A stretch of DNA of 51,020 nt, taken from Candidatus Thermoflexus sinensis. Its GTDB lineage: Bacteria; Chloroflexota; Anaerolineae; Thermoflexales; Thermoflexaceae. Location: positions 1 to 51,020 of the forward strand of contig JAEVEY010000159.1 of assembly GCA_016842045.1 (NCBI GenBank). Reading direction: 5' to 3'. This document shows positions 19,611 to 28,535 of the stretch, in pieces (the first letter of the stretch is position 1; each line of letters begins with the position of its first letter). The notes under the pieces were generated by a model. The model saw only the letters and a program-made list of their open reading frames with translations. It searched no databases and was not told the DNA's origin. The translations under genes were made by a program, and so were the position numbers.

Positions 19611-22600
19611 TTATGGTTGCGGAACTTGAAAGGCCATCACCCGGTGCCCCCCGGCATCTACCACCCAGACTCGCCCATCCGGACCGATTGCGATCCCCTG
19701 GGGGAGCCCGAAGGAAGCGGCATCCTCCCCATACTGGCCGAAGCTGAGCAGCGGATCGCCCTGCTCGTTGAACACCAGGACCCGGAAACCTGTAGGGTCC
19801 GTCGCGAAAATCCGTCCTCGCGCATCGACCGCCACATGCGGCTTGTTCGTAACCGAGGGGTCCAGCCAACCCGCGATCTCCCAGGCCCGGACCGGCGTTC
19901 CATCGGGCATGAAGATCTGGATCCGCCGGTTCCAGGTATCCGCGACGACCAGACGGCCGTCCAGGAGGGCGGCGATGCCAACCGGTTCATCCAGCCGACC
20001 GGGCAGGACCCCTGGTCCGCCCCAGGCTTCCAGAAACCGGCCATCCGGCGTGAACACCTGAATCCGCTTGTTGCCGGTATCCGTGACGTAGAGACGATCC
20101 CCCACAACGACCAGATCCCGGGGGCCGAAAAAGAGACCGGGGTTCTCCTGTGGATCCTGAGACGCCTGAGCGAACCCTCCCCAGGCCCGGAGGAAGCGAC
20201 CATCGGGGGTGAATTGCTGGATCCGATGGTTCCAGAGATCCGCTATATACACCGAACCATCCGGGGCTACGGCGATGCCCCACGGCTCATTGAACTGCCC
20301 GGCCCCCAGCGGCATCGGCCCTGCCCCATCCGGGTCCACGCACCCTGGCTGGCCGCTCTCATATAAGGCACAGAAGGACCCCCAGGCGCGCAGGAAGCGC
20401 CCATCGGGGGCGAAGGCCTGCACGCGATGGTTCCCACCGTCCGTGATGTAGATGGTCCCATCCGGCCCAATGGCCACGTCATGGGGCGTGTTGAAGCGAC
20501 CGGGCTCAACGCCGAACCCTCCGATAACCACCGTGGCGGTGATCACCTGACGGACTTTGGCATAAGGGTCCGTTTCCGCCGGGGCCACAGCTTGCTGTGG
20601 GCGCAGTGGCCAGGCCTTCGCCGCCACGTCTTTTCGAATGAAGAGCTTGAAATCATGCGCCAGCGGCCAGGTATCGATCCGATGTTGCTTCCCGGTGATC
20701 TGATCATAGCGCGTGTAATCGCGATTCCAGAAGATATCCCAGAGCGCTGCCCGGCGTTCCGGATCCAGGAGCCAGCGCCTCAGCCGCTCCCAGGTGAGCT
20801 CCCGATAGTCCTCCATCGGCCACCAGATCAGATGGTATTGATAGGCTTCGTGGGTGTTCCGAAGGACATTTTCTACCTTATACCAGTTGGCGCTGCCCAC
20901 GATGACAATCGGCGACTCCAGGTCCTCGCGGCGAGGGTTTTCCCCGAAGTAGCGCTGCCGCCAGTCGCGGAGATACCAGGAGAACGGCCAGGAGCTATCG
21001 TTATCGTAGGCCACCACCACCTGATCCCGACCGATGGCCCGGGCGACCTCCTCGATCTGCTGCATCGCGATCTTCACCCCTGGCCCGCCATGGGCGTAAA
21101 CGCCGTGCTCGAGGGCCAGATCATAGTTGATGAAGCTGAACCGCCAGGCAACGCGCAGGGTCGCAAAAACCAGGACGATCAGGCCCGCCAGGGCGAAGGA
21201 TTGCAGGAGGCCGGAGAAACCGATGCGGGGGCGAAGGTAAATCCAGACCCCCAGGATGATCCCCATGCCCAGCGCGGCCGCGATCGCCTGGTTGGCCGCT
21301 ATCAGCGATTCCAGGGTCGCGGTCCGGAGCGCGAGACGGGCCTGAGGCCAGGCCGCGAGCAGGCCCAGGAGGGCAGCCACGAAGGGGAAGACCAGCAGGG
21401 CCGCGATCACGCCCCCACCCCGCCACCATCGCCGCCAGTCCAGGATCCCCAGAGTATCCTGAAGGAAAACGGCCGAGAGGAGGATCATCGGCACCGTCAG
21501 ATGGACAGTCAGCCAGGGCATCTTCTCCCCGGCCAGCGTGTAAGCTACCCACGACAGAACCACCCAGGCGCTCAGGAAGCCCCGGAACGCCCACCCCAGG
21601 CGGTCCGGGATCGGGGCGTCCGCGACCCATCGCCCCAGGTAATACCCCAGAGCCAGGAGGGAGAGCAGCATCGGCATGAATTCATACATCGGAGCGATCA
21701 CAAAATAGTAGAAAAGCGGCTGGCTCCCCCGCTGGACACACTGCTGGGCCAGCCAGTAGCCCAGGGAGCCGAGGTAACCGGTGGCGATGCCCGCTCCGTT
21801 GGTGAAAAACGTCGTGAACAGGGGAAGCGAGATCCCGAAGAAGATCCCGAGAATCATAGGCCAGCGGCCCGGATCCCAGGCCATCCCGATCCCGGTGCTC
21901 AGAGCCCCGAAGACCAGGAACAGCACCAGGACCCGGATCATTTCCTCAGTGACCCCGCTGAACGCCCCGCTTTCAAACAGAGACATCGAGGCGAACGGTC
22001 GACGGGCCAGCAGGAGGGAGACCGGGTTCAGCCAGACCAGGCCCGCGGCCGGAAGCATCCACAGGCTGAGCCCGCCGATGACCATCATCAGGTCAAAGGC
22101 GGGTTGCTCCCGCAATCGATCGCGTCCCCATCGCCCGACCAGCACCCAGGCCAGGACCCCGATCCCGGCCAGGGCTCCCAGCCCTCCGGCCAGGGCCATC
22201 CATTGTCCGTGCACCGGGATGTTCTCCGGCCGACACACAAAGGCCCCGGGGATCGGCTCCCGCCCGGATTCCAGCCCGAACAGCATGACCCCGCCGCCGA
22301 GGAGGAGCAACCCCGTTCCCAGCCCCAGCCACCATCGATCCTCGCGGGCGCATCGAGGATCCTGCAAGACCACCACGCTCCAGGCCAGGAAGAGCAGGGA
22401 CCCGAAGATGGCAAGATAGATAAATGCGGCCTCCATGGTGGTGTAGAACAGCGCGATCACCGCCGCCAGGCCGTACAGCCAGCGGACCTCCCGCGTTTCC
22501 AGATAGGCGAAGATCATCCAGACCGTGAGGACCGCCCACAGGGCCATCAGGCCCTCATCCCGGATATACCGGCTGTGATACAGGATCATGGGGGAGATCA

Positions 22601-22994
22601 GGAAGAAGAGGGAGGCCAGGAGGCTCCCCCACCGTCCGAGCCAGCGGCGCATGAAGAGCGGGAGCATCACCAGAGCGATCCCCGCCAGGGCCACGGGAAG
22701 CCGGCCGGAGAAATCGTCGGCCCCGAACAGGAGATAGGCCAGGGCATCCAGGTGGAACTTCAGGGGGCCATGCATGAGGGGAGTATGCTGAAAGCCATTG
22801 CCCCGAAACAGCTGCCAGGCGTAATAGACGTGCAGGCTTTCATCGTGGCTCATCACCCGATCGCCCAGGCGCCACAGGCGGGTGAACGCCGCGGCGGCAA
22901 ACAGCGTTGGATAAGCCCAGCGCTCCAGCGGCGAAAGATCCGCCCACAGCGCTCGCCATCGGGATGGCGAAGAAGGCACCGCTATCTCTGCCAT
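19611..22994 (-). CDS. Agl23-like (TIGR03663-type) polytopic membrane glycosyltransferase fused to a C-terminal NHL-repeat propeller
   Basis: N-terminus RLWRLGDRVMSHDESLHVYYAWQLFRGNGFQHTPLMHGPLKFHLDALAYLLFG; many TM helices; C-terminal ~300 aa with six NHL-like repeats (GRFNTPHDVAIGPDGTIYITDGGNHRVQAFAPDGRFLRAWGS ...). Confidence 0.88.
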   Translation of the reverse strand: MAEIAVPSSPSRWRALWADLSPLERWAYPTLFAAAAFTRLWRLGDRVMSHDESLHVYYAWQLFRGNGFQHTPLMHGPLKFHLDALAYLLFGADDFSGRLPVALAGIALVMLPLFMRRWLGRWGSLLASLFFLISPMILYHSRYIRDEGLMALWAVLTVWMIFAYLETREVRWLYGLAAVIALFYTTMEAAFIYLAIFGSLLFLAWSVVVLQDPRCAREDRWWLGLGTGLLLLGGGVMLFGLESGREPIPGAFVCRPENIPVHGQWMALAGGLGALAGIGVLAWVLVGRWGRDRLREQPAFDLMMVIGGLSLWMLPAAGLVWLNPVSLLLARRPFASMSLFESGAFSGVTEEMIRVLVLFLVFGALSTGIGMAWDPGRWPMILGIFFGISLPLFTTFFTNGAGIATGYLGSLGYWLAQQCVQRGSQPLFYYFVIAPMYEFMPMLLSLLALGYYLGRWVADAPIPDRLGWAFRGFLSAWVVLSWVAYTLAGEKMPWLTVHLTVPMILLSAVFLQDTLGILDWRRWWRGGGVIAALLVFPFVAALLGLLAAWPQARLALRTATLESLIAANQAIAAALGMGIILGVWIYLRPRIGFSGLLQSFALAGLIVLVFATLRVAWRFSFINYDLALEHGVYAHGGPGVKIAMQQIEEVARAIGRDQVVVAYDNDSSWPFSWYLRDWRQRYFGENPRREDLESPIVIVGSANWYKVENVLRNTHEAYQYHLIWWPMEDYRELTWERLRRWLLDPERRAALWDIFWNRDYTRYDQITGKQHRIDTWPLAHDFKLFIRKDVAAKAWPLRPQQAVAPAETDPYAKVRQVITATVVIGGFGVEPGRFNTPHDVAIGPDGTIYITDGGNHRVQAFAPDGRFLRAWGSFCALYESGQPGCVDPDGAGPMPLGAGQFNEPWGIAVAPDGSVYIADLWNHRIQQFTPDGRFLRAWGGFAQASQDPQENPGLFFGPRDLVVVGDRLYVTDTGNKRIQVFTPDGRFLEAWGGPGVLPGRLDEPVGIAALLDGRLVVADTWNRRIQIFMPDGTPVRAWEIAGWLDPSVTNKPHVAVDARGRIFATDPTGFRVLVFNEQGDPLLSFGQYGEDAASFGLPQGIAIGPDGRVWVVDAGGHRVMAFQVPQP

Positions 22995-23068
22995 GCCTCG
23001 CTGGTGCTCCGCAGAGGATCCAGAACCGGAAGCGGATTATAACACGATTCGCATGCCGCGATGGCTGT

Positions 23069-24742
23069 TCACGGTACTCGAACCCACAACACCGTCCGAC
23101 GCTCGATTGACCCCGCTCCCCTTCGATCCACAATGGCCGGAAACAGCCGTCCGACCCACCGATTGGGCTCCAGTGGAACCGGCATGCTCTCCGGGACAAG
23201 CCACACGTCTCCGATCTCCAGGGCTGGCGGACGGCGGTAAACAGCGACCTCGAATCCGCGGAGGGTCCACCGCCAGAAGGTTTCCTCCTCTTCGGCCACC
23301 ACCACCACGGAAAGCCCGCCGGGCCATCCATGCCGGCGCATCGCTTCCTTTCGCAGCGCGTCCACGACGTCCCGCACGGCCGGTGCGGCCATCTCGAAAA
23401 GGGAGAGCCCGGGAACCGGATCCACCTGCCGTACCAGGGCGGCGGCCCCGGCCATCTGACCCATGCCCAGCGCGAGGGCGAGGGCCCCTGCGATTCCCAG
23501 CGCCGGGGGGTTTCGAATCCAGGATCCCTGGAAGGGGCCTTCCGGAACAGAGATCCGCTTCCCACCGCCCTCTTCCCAATCCAGGGAATCCTTCTTTCCC
23601 TCCATCCTCAACAGGCCTCCTGAGATCCAGATCCCGACCCCCAAAAGCCCCAGCACGCCGATGAGGACCAGCCAGCGGGCCTCCCCGGCCTCTCCTCGGA
23701 GATTCATAAAAGCCGTTATCGTGCCCAGCCCGATCCCACCCATCCCGGCCACCTCAAGAACCGCCGTTCGCTGCGACCGCCAAACCGGCTCCGCCGCTTC
23801 CCAGATCCATTGCACCGTGGAACCAGCCAGCACAATCCATGGGATGAGCGCCACAGCATATTCGGTGAATGGAGCACTGAAGCGGATGAGCTGTAAACCG
23901 ATCCCTATCCCCGCGGCCATGATCAGCGCCGTTCCGAAACGATCCCGCCGGCGGATGGCCAGAATCCCCCCAGCCAGCCCCAGCGTTAGGGTCAGCAGCT
24001 CCCCGCGGAGGAAAGCCTGCATCGTCTCCCACCATGCCGGAAGGCCCTCCAGCGTGAAGCCCGCAAGCCACGCGGAGAGGCCATCCACCGTCTCCCTTGC
24101 TCCGCTTCCCCGCCATCCCCCCCAGGCGCCGACCAGCAGGGCCGTTAATCCGAAAAGCCCAAGGATCTTCCAGCGGGGGAAAGCGGTCTCCGGCGGATCC
24201 AGCCAGACAACCGGAAGGAGCATCAGGCACCCGGTCCAGAAGGCCGGACCAGCCGCGGCACCCACTCCCAGGGCGATCCCTAAACCGATCCAGCGGGAAG
24301 AGGGCGAGGCGCGCCATAAGGCCAGGGCCGCCGCCAGCGCCGCTGCGGCGGCGCTTCCGCCATCCAGGAAGCGGGAGGCCATCAGCGCAATGGGGGAAAC
24401 GGCCCAGAGCCAGGCTGCCCCCATTGCCCCCGCCAGGCCGATGGGGCGCAGGATCCCCCACAGGGCCACCACGACCATGGCGCCTGCCAGCGCGGCCCCC
24501 GAACGCATCCATCCCTCATCGGGCCCAAAGATCGCAAAAACCGTGGCGTTCCAGCCGGCCAGCAGCGGGCTTCCCCCAGAAGGCAAGTCACCGCCGCGCC
24601 ATGCCGCCCATGCCTGGGCCGCCTCCCCGGGAGTGGCCGGGCGGAGCCCCAGGTTCCATCCCCGAAGCAAGAGCGCCAGGACGAAGAGCCCCCCGAGGAG
24701 CAGCGCTTCCAGCCATCGGCGCTCATGAAACCCTTCTTTCAT
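23069..24742 (-). CDS. GT39/ArnT-like polytopic membrane glycosyltransferase
   Basis: 557 aa, multiple TM; LGLRPATPGEAAQAWAAWRGGDLPSGGSPLLAGWNATVFAIFG; ATGA overlap with DUF2298 gene. Confidence 0.7.
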   Translation of the reverse strand: MKEGFHERRWLEALLLGGLFVLALLLRGWNLGLRPATPGEAAQAWAAWRGGDLPSGGSPLLAGWNATVFAIFGPDEGWMRSGAALAGAMVVVALWGILRPIGLAGAMGAAWLWAVSPIALMASRFLDGGSAAAAALAAALALWRASPSSRWIGLGIALGVGAAAGPAFWTGCLMLLPVVWLDPPETAFPRWKILGLFGLTALLVGAWGGWRGSGARETVDGLSAWLAGFTLEGLPAWWETMQAFLRGELLTLTLGLAGGILAIRRRDRFGTALIMAAGIGIGLQLIRFSAPFTEYAVALIPWIVLAGSTVQWIWEAAEPVWRSQRTAVLEVAGMGGIGLGTITAFMNLRGEAGEARWLVLIGVLGLLGVGIWISGGLLRMEGKKDSLDWEEGGGKRISVPEGPFQGSWIRNPPALGIAGALALALGMGQMAGAAALVRQVDPVPGLSLFEMAAPAVRDVVDALRKEAMRRHGWPGGLSVVVVAEEEETFWRWTLRGFEVAVYRRPPALEIGDVWLVPESMPVPLEPNRWVGRLFPAIVDRRGAGSIERRTVLWVRVP

Positions 24743-27189
24743 TCGCGCCTCCGATAGATCACGGTTTCTCCACTTCGGAAAACCGGATCCATCAATCGCT
24801 CGAACTTCTCCAGGGCCTGTGGGGGGAATTCCTGTCGTTCCGTACGGCCAATGATGACATAGATGATCCTATACTTCTCCATAAGCCTCCGGGTGTACTC
24901 GAGGTCCAGAGAGCGCCAGAGGATCTCCAGATCAGGCTCGCGACGGGCCATTTCCACGTAAGAACCCCGCCATTGATGCTCGTGGCCGGCCCATCCCAGC
25001 ACGGTCGGCAGGCCGGTATGAGCGGCGAAGCGCCCGAACTCCGGCTGGAAGGAGATCCCATGCCATCCGGGAGCCTCCAGGATCACCGGCGTCCCCTGGA
25101 CATGCTGATTCAACCATTCGATGGCTGTTAGATCATCGGGGGTCCACCGGGCGAGGTAAGCATAGCCGTCCAGGGTCGGCGGCCGGGCGAAGGATTCCGC
25201 CTTGATGGGGATCATCAGGGCCGGATAGAGCGCCGATAGCGCGATCATGCTGCCGAACAACCCGGCCAGCAGCGGGCGCGCGCGTCCTCCCCGTTCCCAC
25301 AGCGCGCCCATCCCCCAGGCCAGGGCAATGCTCCAGAGCACCCATGTCTGATAATAAAACTTAAAGACTGTGTTCATGCGAGTGCCGAAGAAATCCCTCA
25401 GGAAGACGAACTCCACCGCCCAGGCTAACACGCTTCCCCAAACCATGAGCAAGCCCACGAACGCAGACGCCTCCCGGCTCCCTCGACGCCAGAGCGTGCT
25501 GACCCCAACGGCCATCCCGGCCAGCAACATGGGCACCCATGGCCCGCTTCCAGGGAACGGCTTCCCGTTCACCAGCACCTGGCCATCGAACAATCGCCCA
25601 TACACCCAGGGCCCCAGCGCCTCCAGCGAAACCGGTACTCCGGGCAGGGGGAGCTGGATCGCCCGCGCCAGCTCATAGAGGCCCACCAGCAACCCCACTG
25701 GCACCAGCCCCAGGCCCAGAACGCCTATCAGCACCTGCTTTCCCCAGCGCTCCAGATCCCCCTTCCCACGACGGGAGGCTTCCACCAGCAGCAAGAGGAT
25801 GAGGCCCGTTACCTGAAAACCGAACATCACCAGAAACTGCGGCAGACGGGTCCCGTTATACAGATTGGGGAGGAACCCGCTGGCCTGGGAGCGGAAACCC
25901 AGATAGAACGGCAGATACAGCAACACCCCGAGCCCCAGAACGCCCCCCGCCAACCCGACGATCTCCCACTGGAAGGAAGCCAGCGGGCGCCCCGCGCTCC
26001 ATGCGCCCAGCGCCCAGGCTGTCAGCAGGAGGCCCGTGTAAATGGGGAAATCCCAGGTGTTCAGGAAAGCCAGCCCTCCAAAGACGATCGGCAGGATCCA
26101 GAACGGCGGGCCATGGTCCTGAAGGAAACGCAGGAAGGCCATCCATTCCCGAAGGGAGGAAAGGCCGGGGAACCGCCGGGCGGTCTGGAAGGCAGCCAGG
26201 GCCAGCCCAATGGCCGTTAATGTGAAGGGCAGCGCCAGCACATGGGGGTGCAGATCCCCCAGCAGGAAACTGAATTGAGGAAACTCGTCGATGACCTCCT
26301 GGTGCTGGCCATCGGGCGTATAATCCCGCACCACCCGGGAGGCCCGCCACCACGCCCACACCCGGTTCGGAGGGGGCCAGCACGAGGGCCAGGATCGAGG
26401 CGCAGGAGGCTCGTTCAGCTCCGGGATATCCAGCCAGGCCCAGAAGCCCGGATCCCGAATCCAGCCGCATGAGTGGGCCAGGTCCAGGATCGCCTCGCCG
26501 TTTCCGGCCAGGCCGACCCAGAAGGCGCTCAGCAGGGCCACCGTCCGGGCGGCTCGGGAGCGTTCCGGACGGTAGAAGGACCAGAGGTTCCATCCCAGGC
26601 CGGCGGCTGCAAGCAGGGTAAGCGCGAACCAGGAGGAAACCCCGAGGTTGAACGTGAAGCGGGTTGAAAGGCCGGAAAGTTCGGTAAGGAATCCCAGGAT
26701 GATGTAGCCGAAGTAATAGTAGCTGATAGCGAAGCCGGACAGCCAGGGATCATGAGGGGGGAAACGCTCCGCCCGGACCACCGCGTTCAGAAAGGCCAGC
26801 TCCATCGGCTTCTCGGTGTAGGTGATCTCGGGATTGTAGGCCCGGAAGAGAGTCCAGCCGAGGAAAGCGACGAGGAACAGGAGCTCGTAGAACATCGCCA
26901 GACCGGAATGAGCCCGAAGCCAGCGCCAGGGGGATTCGCCGGATCGCTGGGCCAGCCAGAGCCCCAATCCCAGAGCCAGCCCCCACGCGGCCAGGGCTCC
27001 TCCCCGCGAGGCCGGAAGAACCCCCAGGCTTCCCCCCCACCACCAGAGGAAGCTCATAATCAGGAGTCCCAGGGGGCGAGCCAGGGCCAGCCCGCGATCA
27101 GGGAGGGGGCGGAATATCGTGAACGCCAGGGGCCAGGCCGATGCGCCGATGAGGAACAGCAATAGCCACCAGAGAACAGCTGGAACCAT
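24739..27189 (-). CDS. DUF2298 / Chlor_Arch_YYY (TIGR03662-type) membrane protein
   Basis: 816 aa polytopic; ISYYYFGYIILG carries the YYYxG motif; GDLHPHVLALPF; TGFQV...NTVFKFYYQTWVLW. Confidence 0.9.
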   Translation of the reverse strand: MVPAVLWWLLLFLIGASAWPLAFTIFRPLPDRGLALARPLGLLIMSFLWWWGGSLGVLPASRGGALAAWGLALGLGLWLAQRSGESPWRWLRAHSGLAMFYELLFLVAFLGWTLFRAYNPEITYTEKPMELAFLNAVVRAERFPPHDPWLSGFAISYYYFGYIILGFLTELSGLSTRFTFNLGVSSWFALTLLAAAGLGWNLWSFYRPERSRAARTVALLSAFWVGLAGNGEAILDLAHSCGWIRDPGFWAWLDIPELNEPPAPRSWPSCWPPPNRVWAWWRASRVVRDYTPDGQHQEVIDEFPQFSFLLGDLHPHVLALPFTLTAIGLALAAFQTARRFPGLSSLREWMAFLRFLQDHGPPFWILPIVFGGLAFLNTWDFPIYTGLLLTAWALGAWSAGRPLASFQWEIVGLAGGVLGLGVLLYLPFYLGFRSQASGFLPNLYNGTRLPQFLVMFGFQVTGLILLLLVEASRRGKGDLERWGKQVLIGVLGLGLVPVGLLVGLYELARAIQLPLPGVPVSLEALGPWVYGRLFDGQVLVNGKPFPGSGPWVPMLLAGMAVGVSTLWRRGSREASAFVGLLMVWGSVLAWAVEFVFLRDFFGTRMNTVFKFYYQTWVLWSIALAWGMGALWERGGRARPLLAGLFGSMIALSALYPALMIPIKAESFARPPTLDGYAYLARWTPDDLTAIEWLNQHVQGTPVILEAPGWHGISFQPEFGRFAAHTGLPTVLGWAGHEHQWRGSYVEMARREPDLEILWRSLDLEYTRRLMEKYRIIYVIIGRTERQEFPPQALEKFERLMDPVFRSGETVIYRRRE

Positions 27190-27277
27190 TCGCTACCGCC
27201 AGCGGTAGGGGATGCCTGAGTGGATTCGCATGGCCAGATTGGGCGGACAGAGCGGGATCACCGGAGCCGGAGAGCAT

Positions 27278-27316
27278 GAAAAAGCGGGGGCCTTTTGGAT
27301 CTCGCAGGCCCCCGCT
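27278..27316 (-). terminator. Intrinsic terminator after the Fo operon
   Basis: Minus strand AGCGGGGGCCT-(loop)-AGGCCCCCGCTTTTTC. Confidence 0.8.
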
Positions 27317-27330
27317 GACCGGCAACTTGC

Positions 27331-28065
27331 TTAGCCCATCAGGGTCGCCCGCAGCCCTTCCATGCGGGCCCGGACACTACCATCCACGATGCGATCGCCA
27401 ACCCGGATGACCAGTCCGCCCAGGATCGTGGGATCCACCCGGAAGAGCACATCGCCCGTGAGCTCCAGGCGGTCGGAAAGCTCTTTCCGGATGTTTTGCT
27501 TCTCCTCCTCTTGCAACGGGATCGCGCTGATGACCTCCACCCGATCCCCTTTCAGCCCACGGAGCTCCTCCAGGACCTTCGGAGGAACGGTTGTAAAGAA
27601 CTCCTGGATCAGACGCCGGTGACGCGATTCATCCAGCGCGTCACTCACGACCCGATGGGCCGCGGCCAGGGCAAGGGCCGCGATCTGCATGCGCAGCTCG
27701 CCGAGGACCCGCTCCCGTTCCCGCTCCGCCTCCTCACGGGCGATCTCAAGAAGGCGCTGGGCCTCCGCCCGCGCCTCAGAGAGGATCTGGGCGCGCTGCT
27801 GTTCAGCCTGGCGGACGGCCTCCGCGACGATCCGCTGGCGCTCGGCCAGCGCTTCCTCCAGGATCCGCTGGCGCTCCGCCTGCATGCTCGCCCGCAACTG
27901 CTCCGCCGCCTTTGCATCCTCCAGCCCCTTTTCGATCAGCGCCCGCCGTTCCTCCAGCGCTTTCAGCACCCGTGGGAAGACGAGCCGGGACAGGAGGAAC
28001 CAGATCAGCAAAAAGTTGATGATCTGAGCGATCAAATAAATTGGATTGATCCCAAGGGCCTCCAA
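27331..28065 (-). CDS. atpF: F0 subunit b fused to the C-terminal part of the F1 delta subunit
   Basis: N-terminal TM + long b-type coiled coil; C-terminal VEVISAIPLQEEEKQNIRKELSDRLELTGDVLFRVDPTILGGLVIRVGDRIVDGSVRARMEGLRATL is delta/OSCP-like. Confidence 0.9.
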   Translation of the reverse strand: MEALGINPIYLIAQIINFLLIWFLLSRLVFPRVLKALEERRALIEKGLEDAKAAEQLRASMQAERQRILEEALAERQRIVAEAVRQAEQQRAQILSEARAEAQRLLEIAREEAERERERVLGELRMQIAALALAAAHRVVSDALDESRHRRLIQEFFTTVPPKVLEELRGLKGDRVEVISAIPLQEEEKQNIRKELSDRLELTGDVLFRVDPTILGGLVIRVGDRIVDGSVRARMEGLRATLMG

Positions 28066-28099
28066 TGCCAGCCTCCCGAGCCGTGGGAATAAACAGGGA

Positions 28100-28387
<288 letters not shown>

Positions 28388-28535
28388 TTATTGGATTTAG
28401 GAGTTTCGGTTGAGCCGGTAGTCTACGGCCTCCCGCTCAACCCTCGAGATTTTTCTCTCCCTCTCCGCGGCCATCCCGGTCGCCGAGAGGAGAGGGGAAT
28501 CTGCTGCTCTGGAAGCGGGCAAGGCAACAGGTCAC

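Noticed and set aside
20427-23042. 871-aa ORF on the plus strand antisense to the Agl23-NHL gene
   Set aside because: Gln/Pro/Arg/His-rich low-complexity translation typical of the antisense frame of GC-rich coding DNA; the minus strand encodes a clear protein family.
23036-23046. TGTTATAAT extended -10-like motif upstream of the Agl23-NHL gene (a similar one at 19531-19541)
   Set aside because: No convincing -35 element; motif occurrence alone is not enough to call promoters.
28390-28500. TTAGGAGTTTCGGTTGAG near atpE/atpB as another MITE-like copy
   Set aside because: Only the first ~9 bases match the TIR and no matching right end was found; insufficient support.
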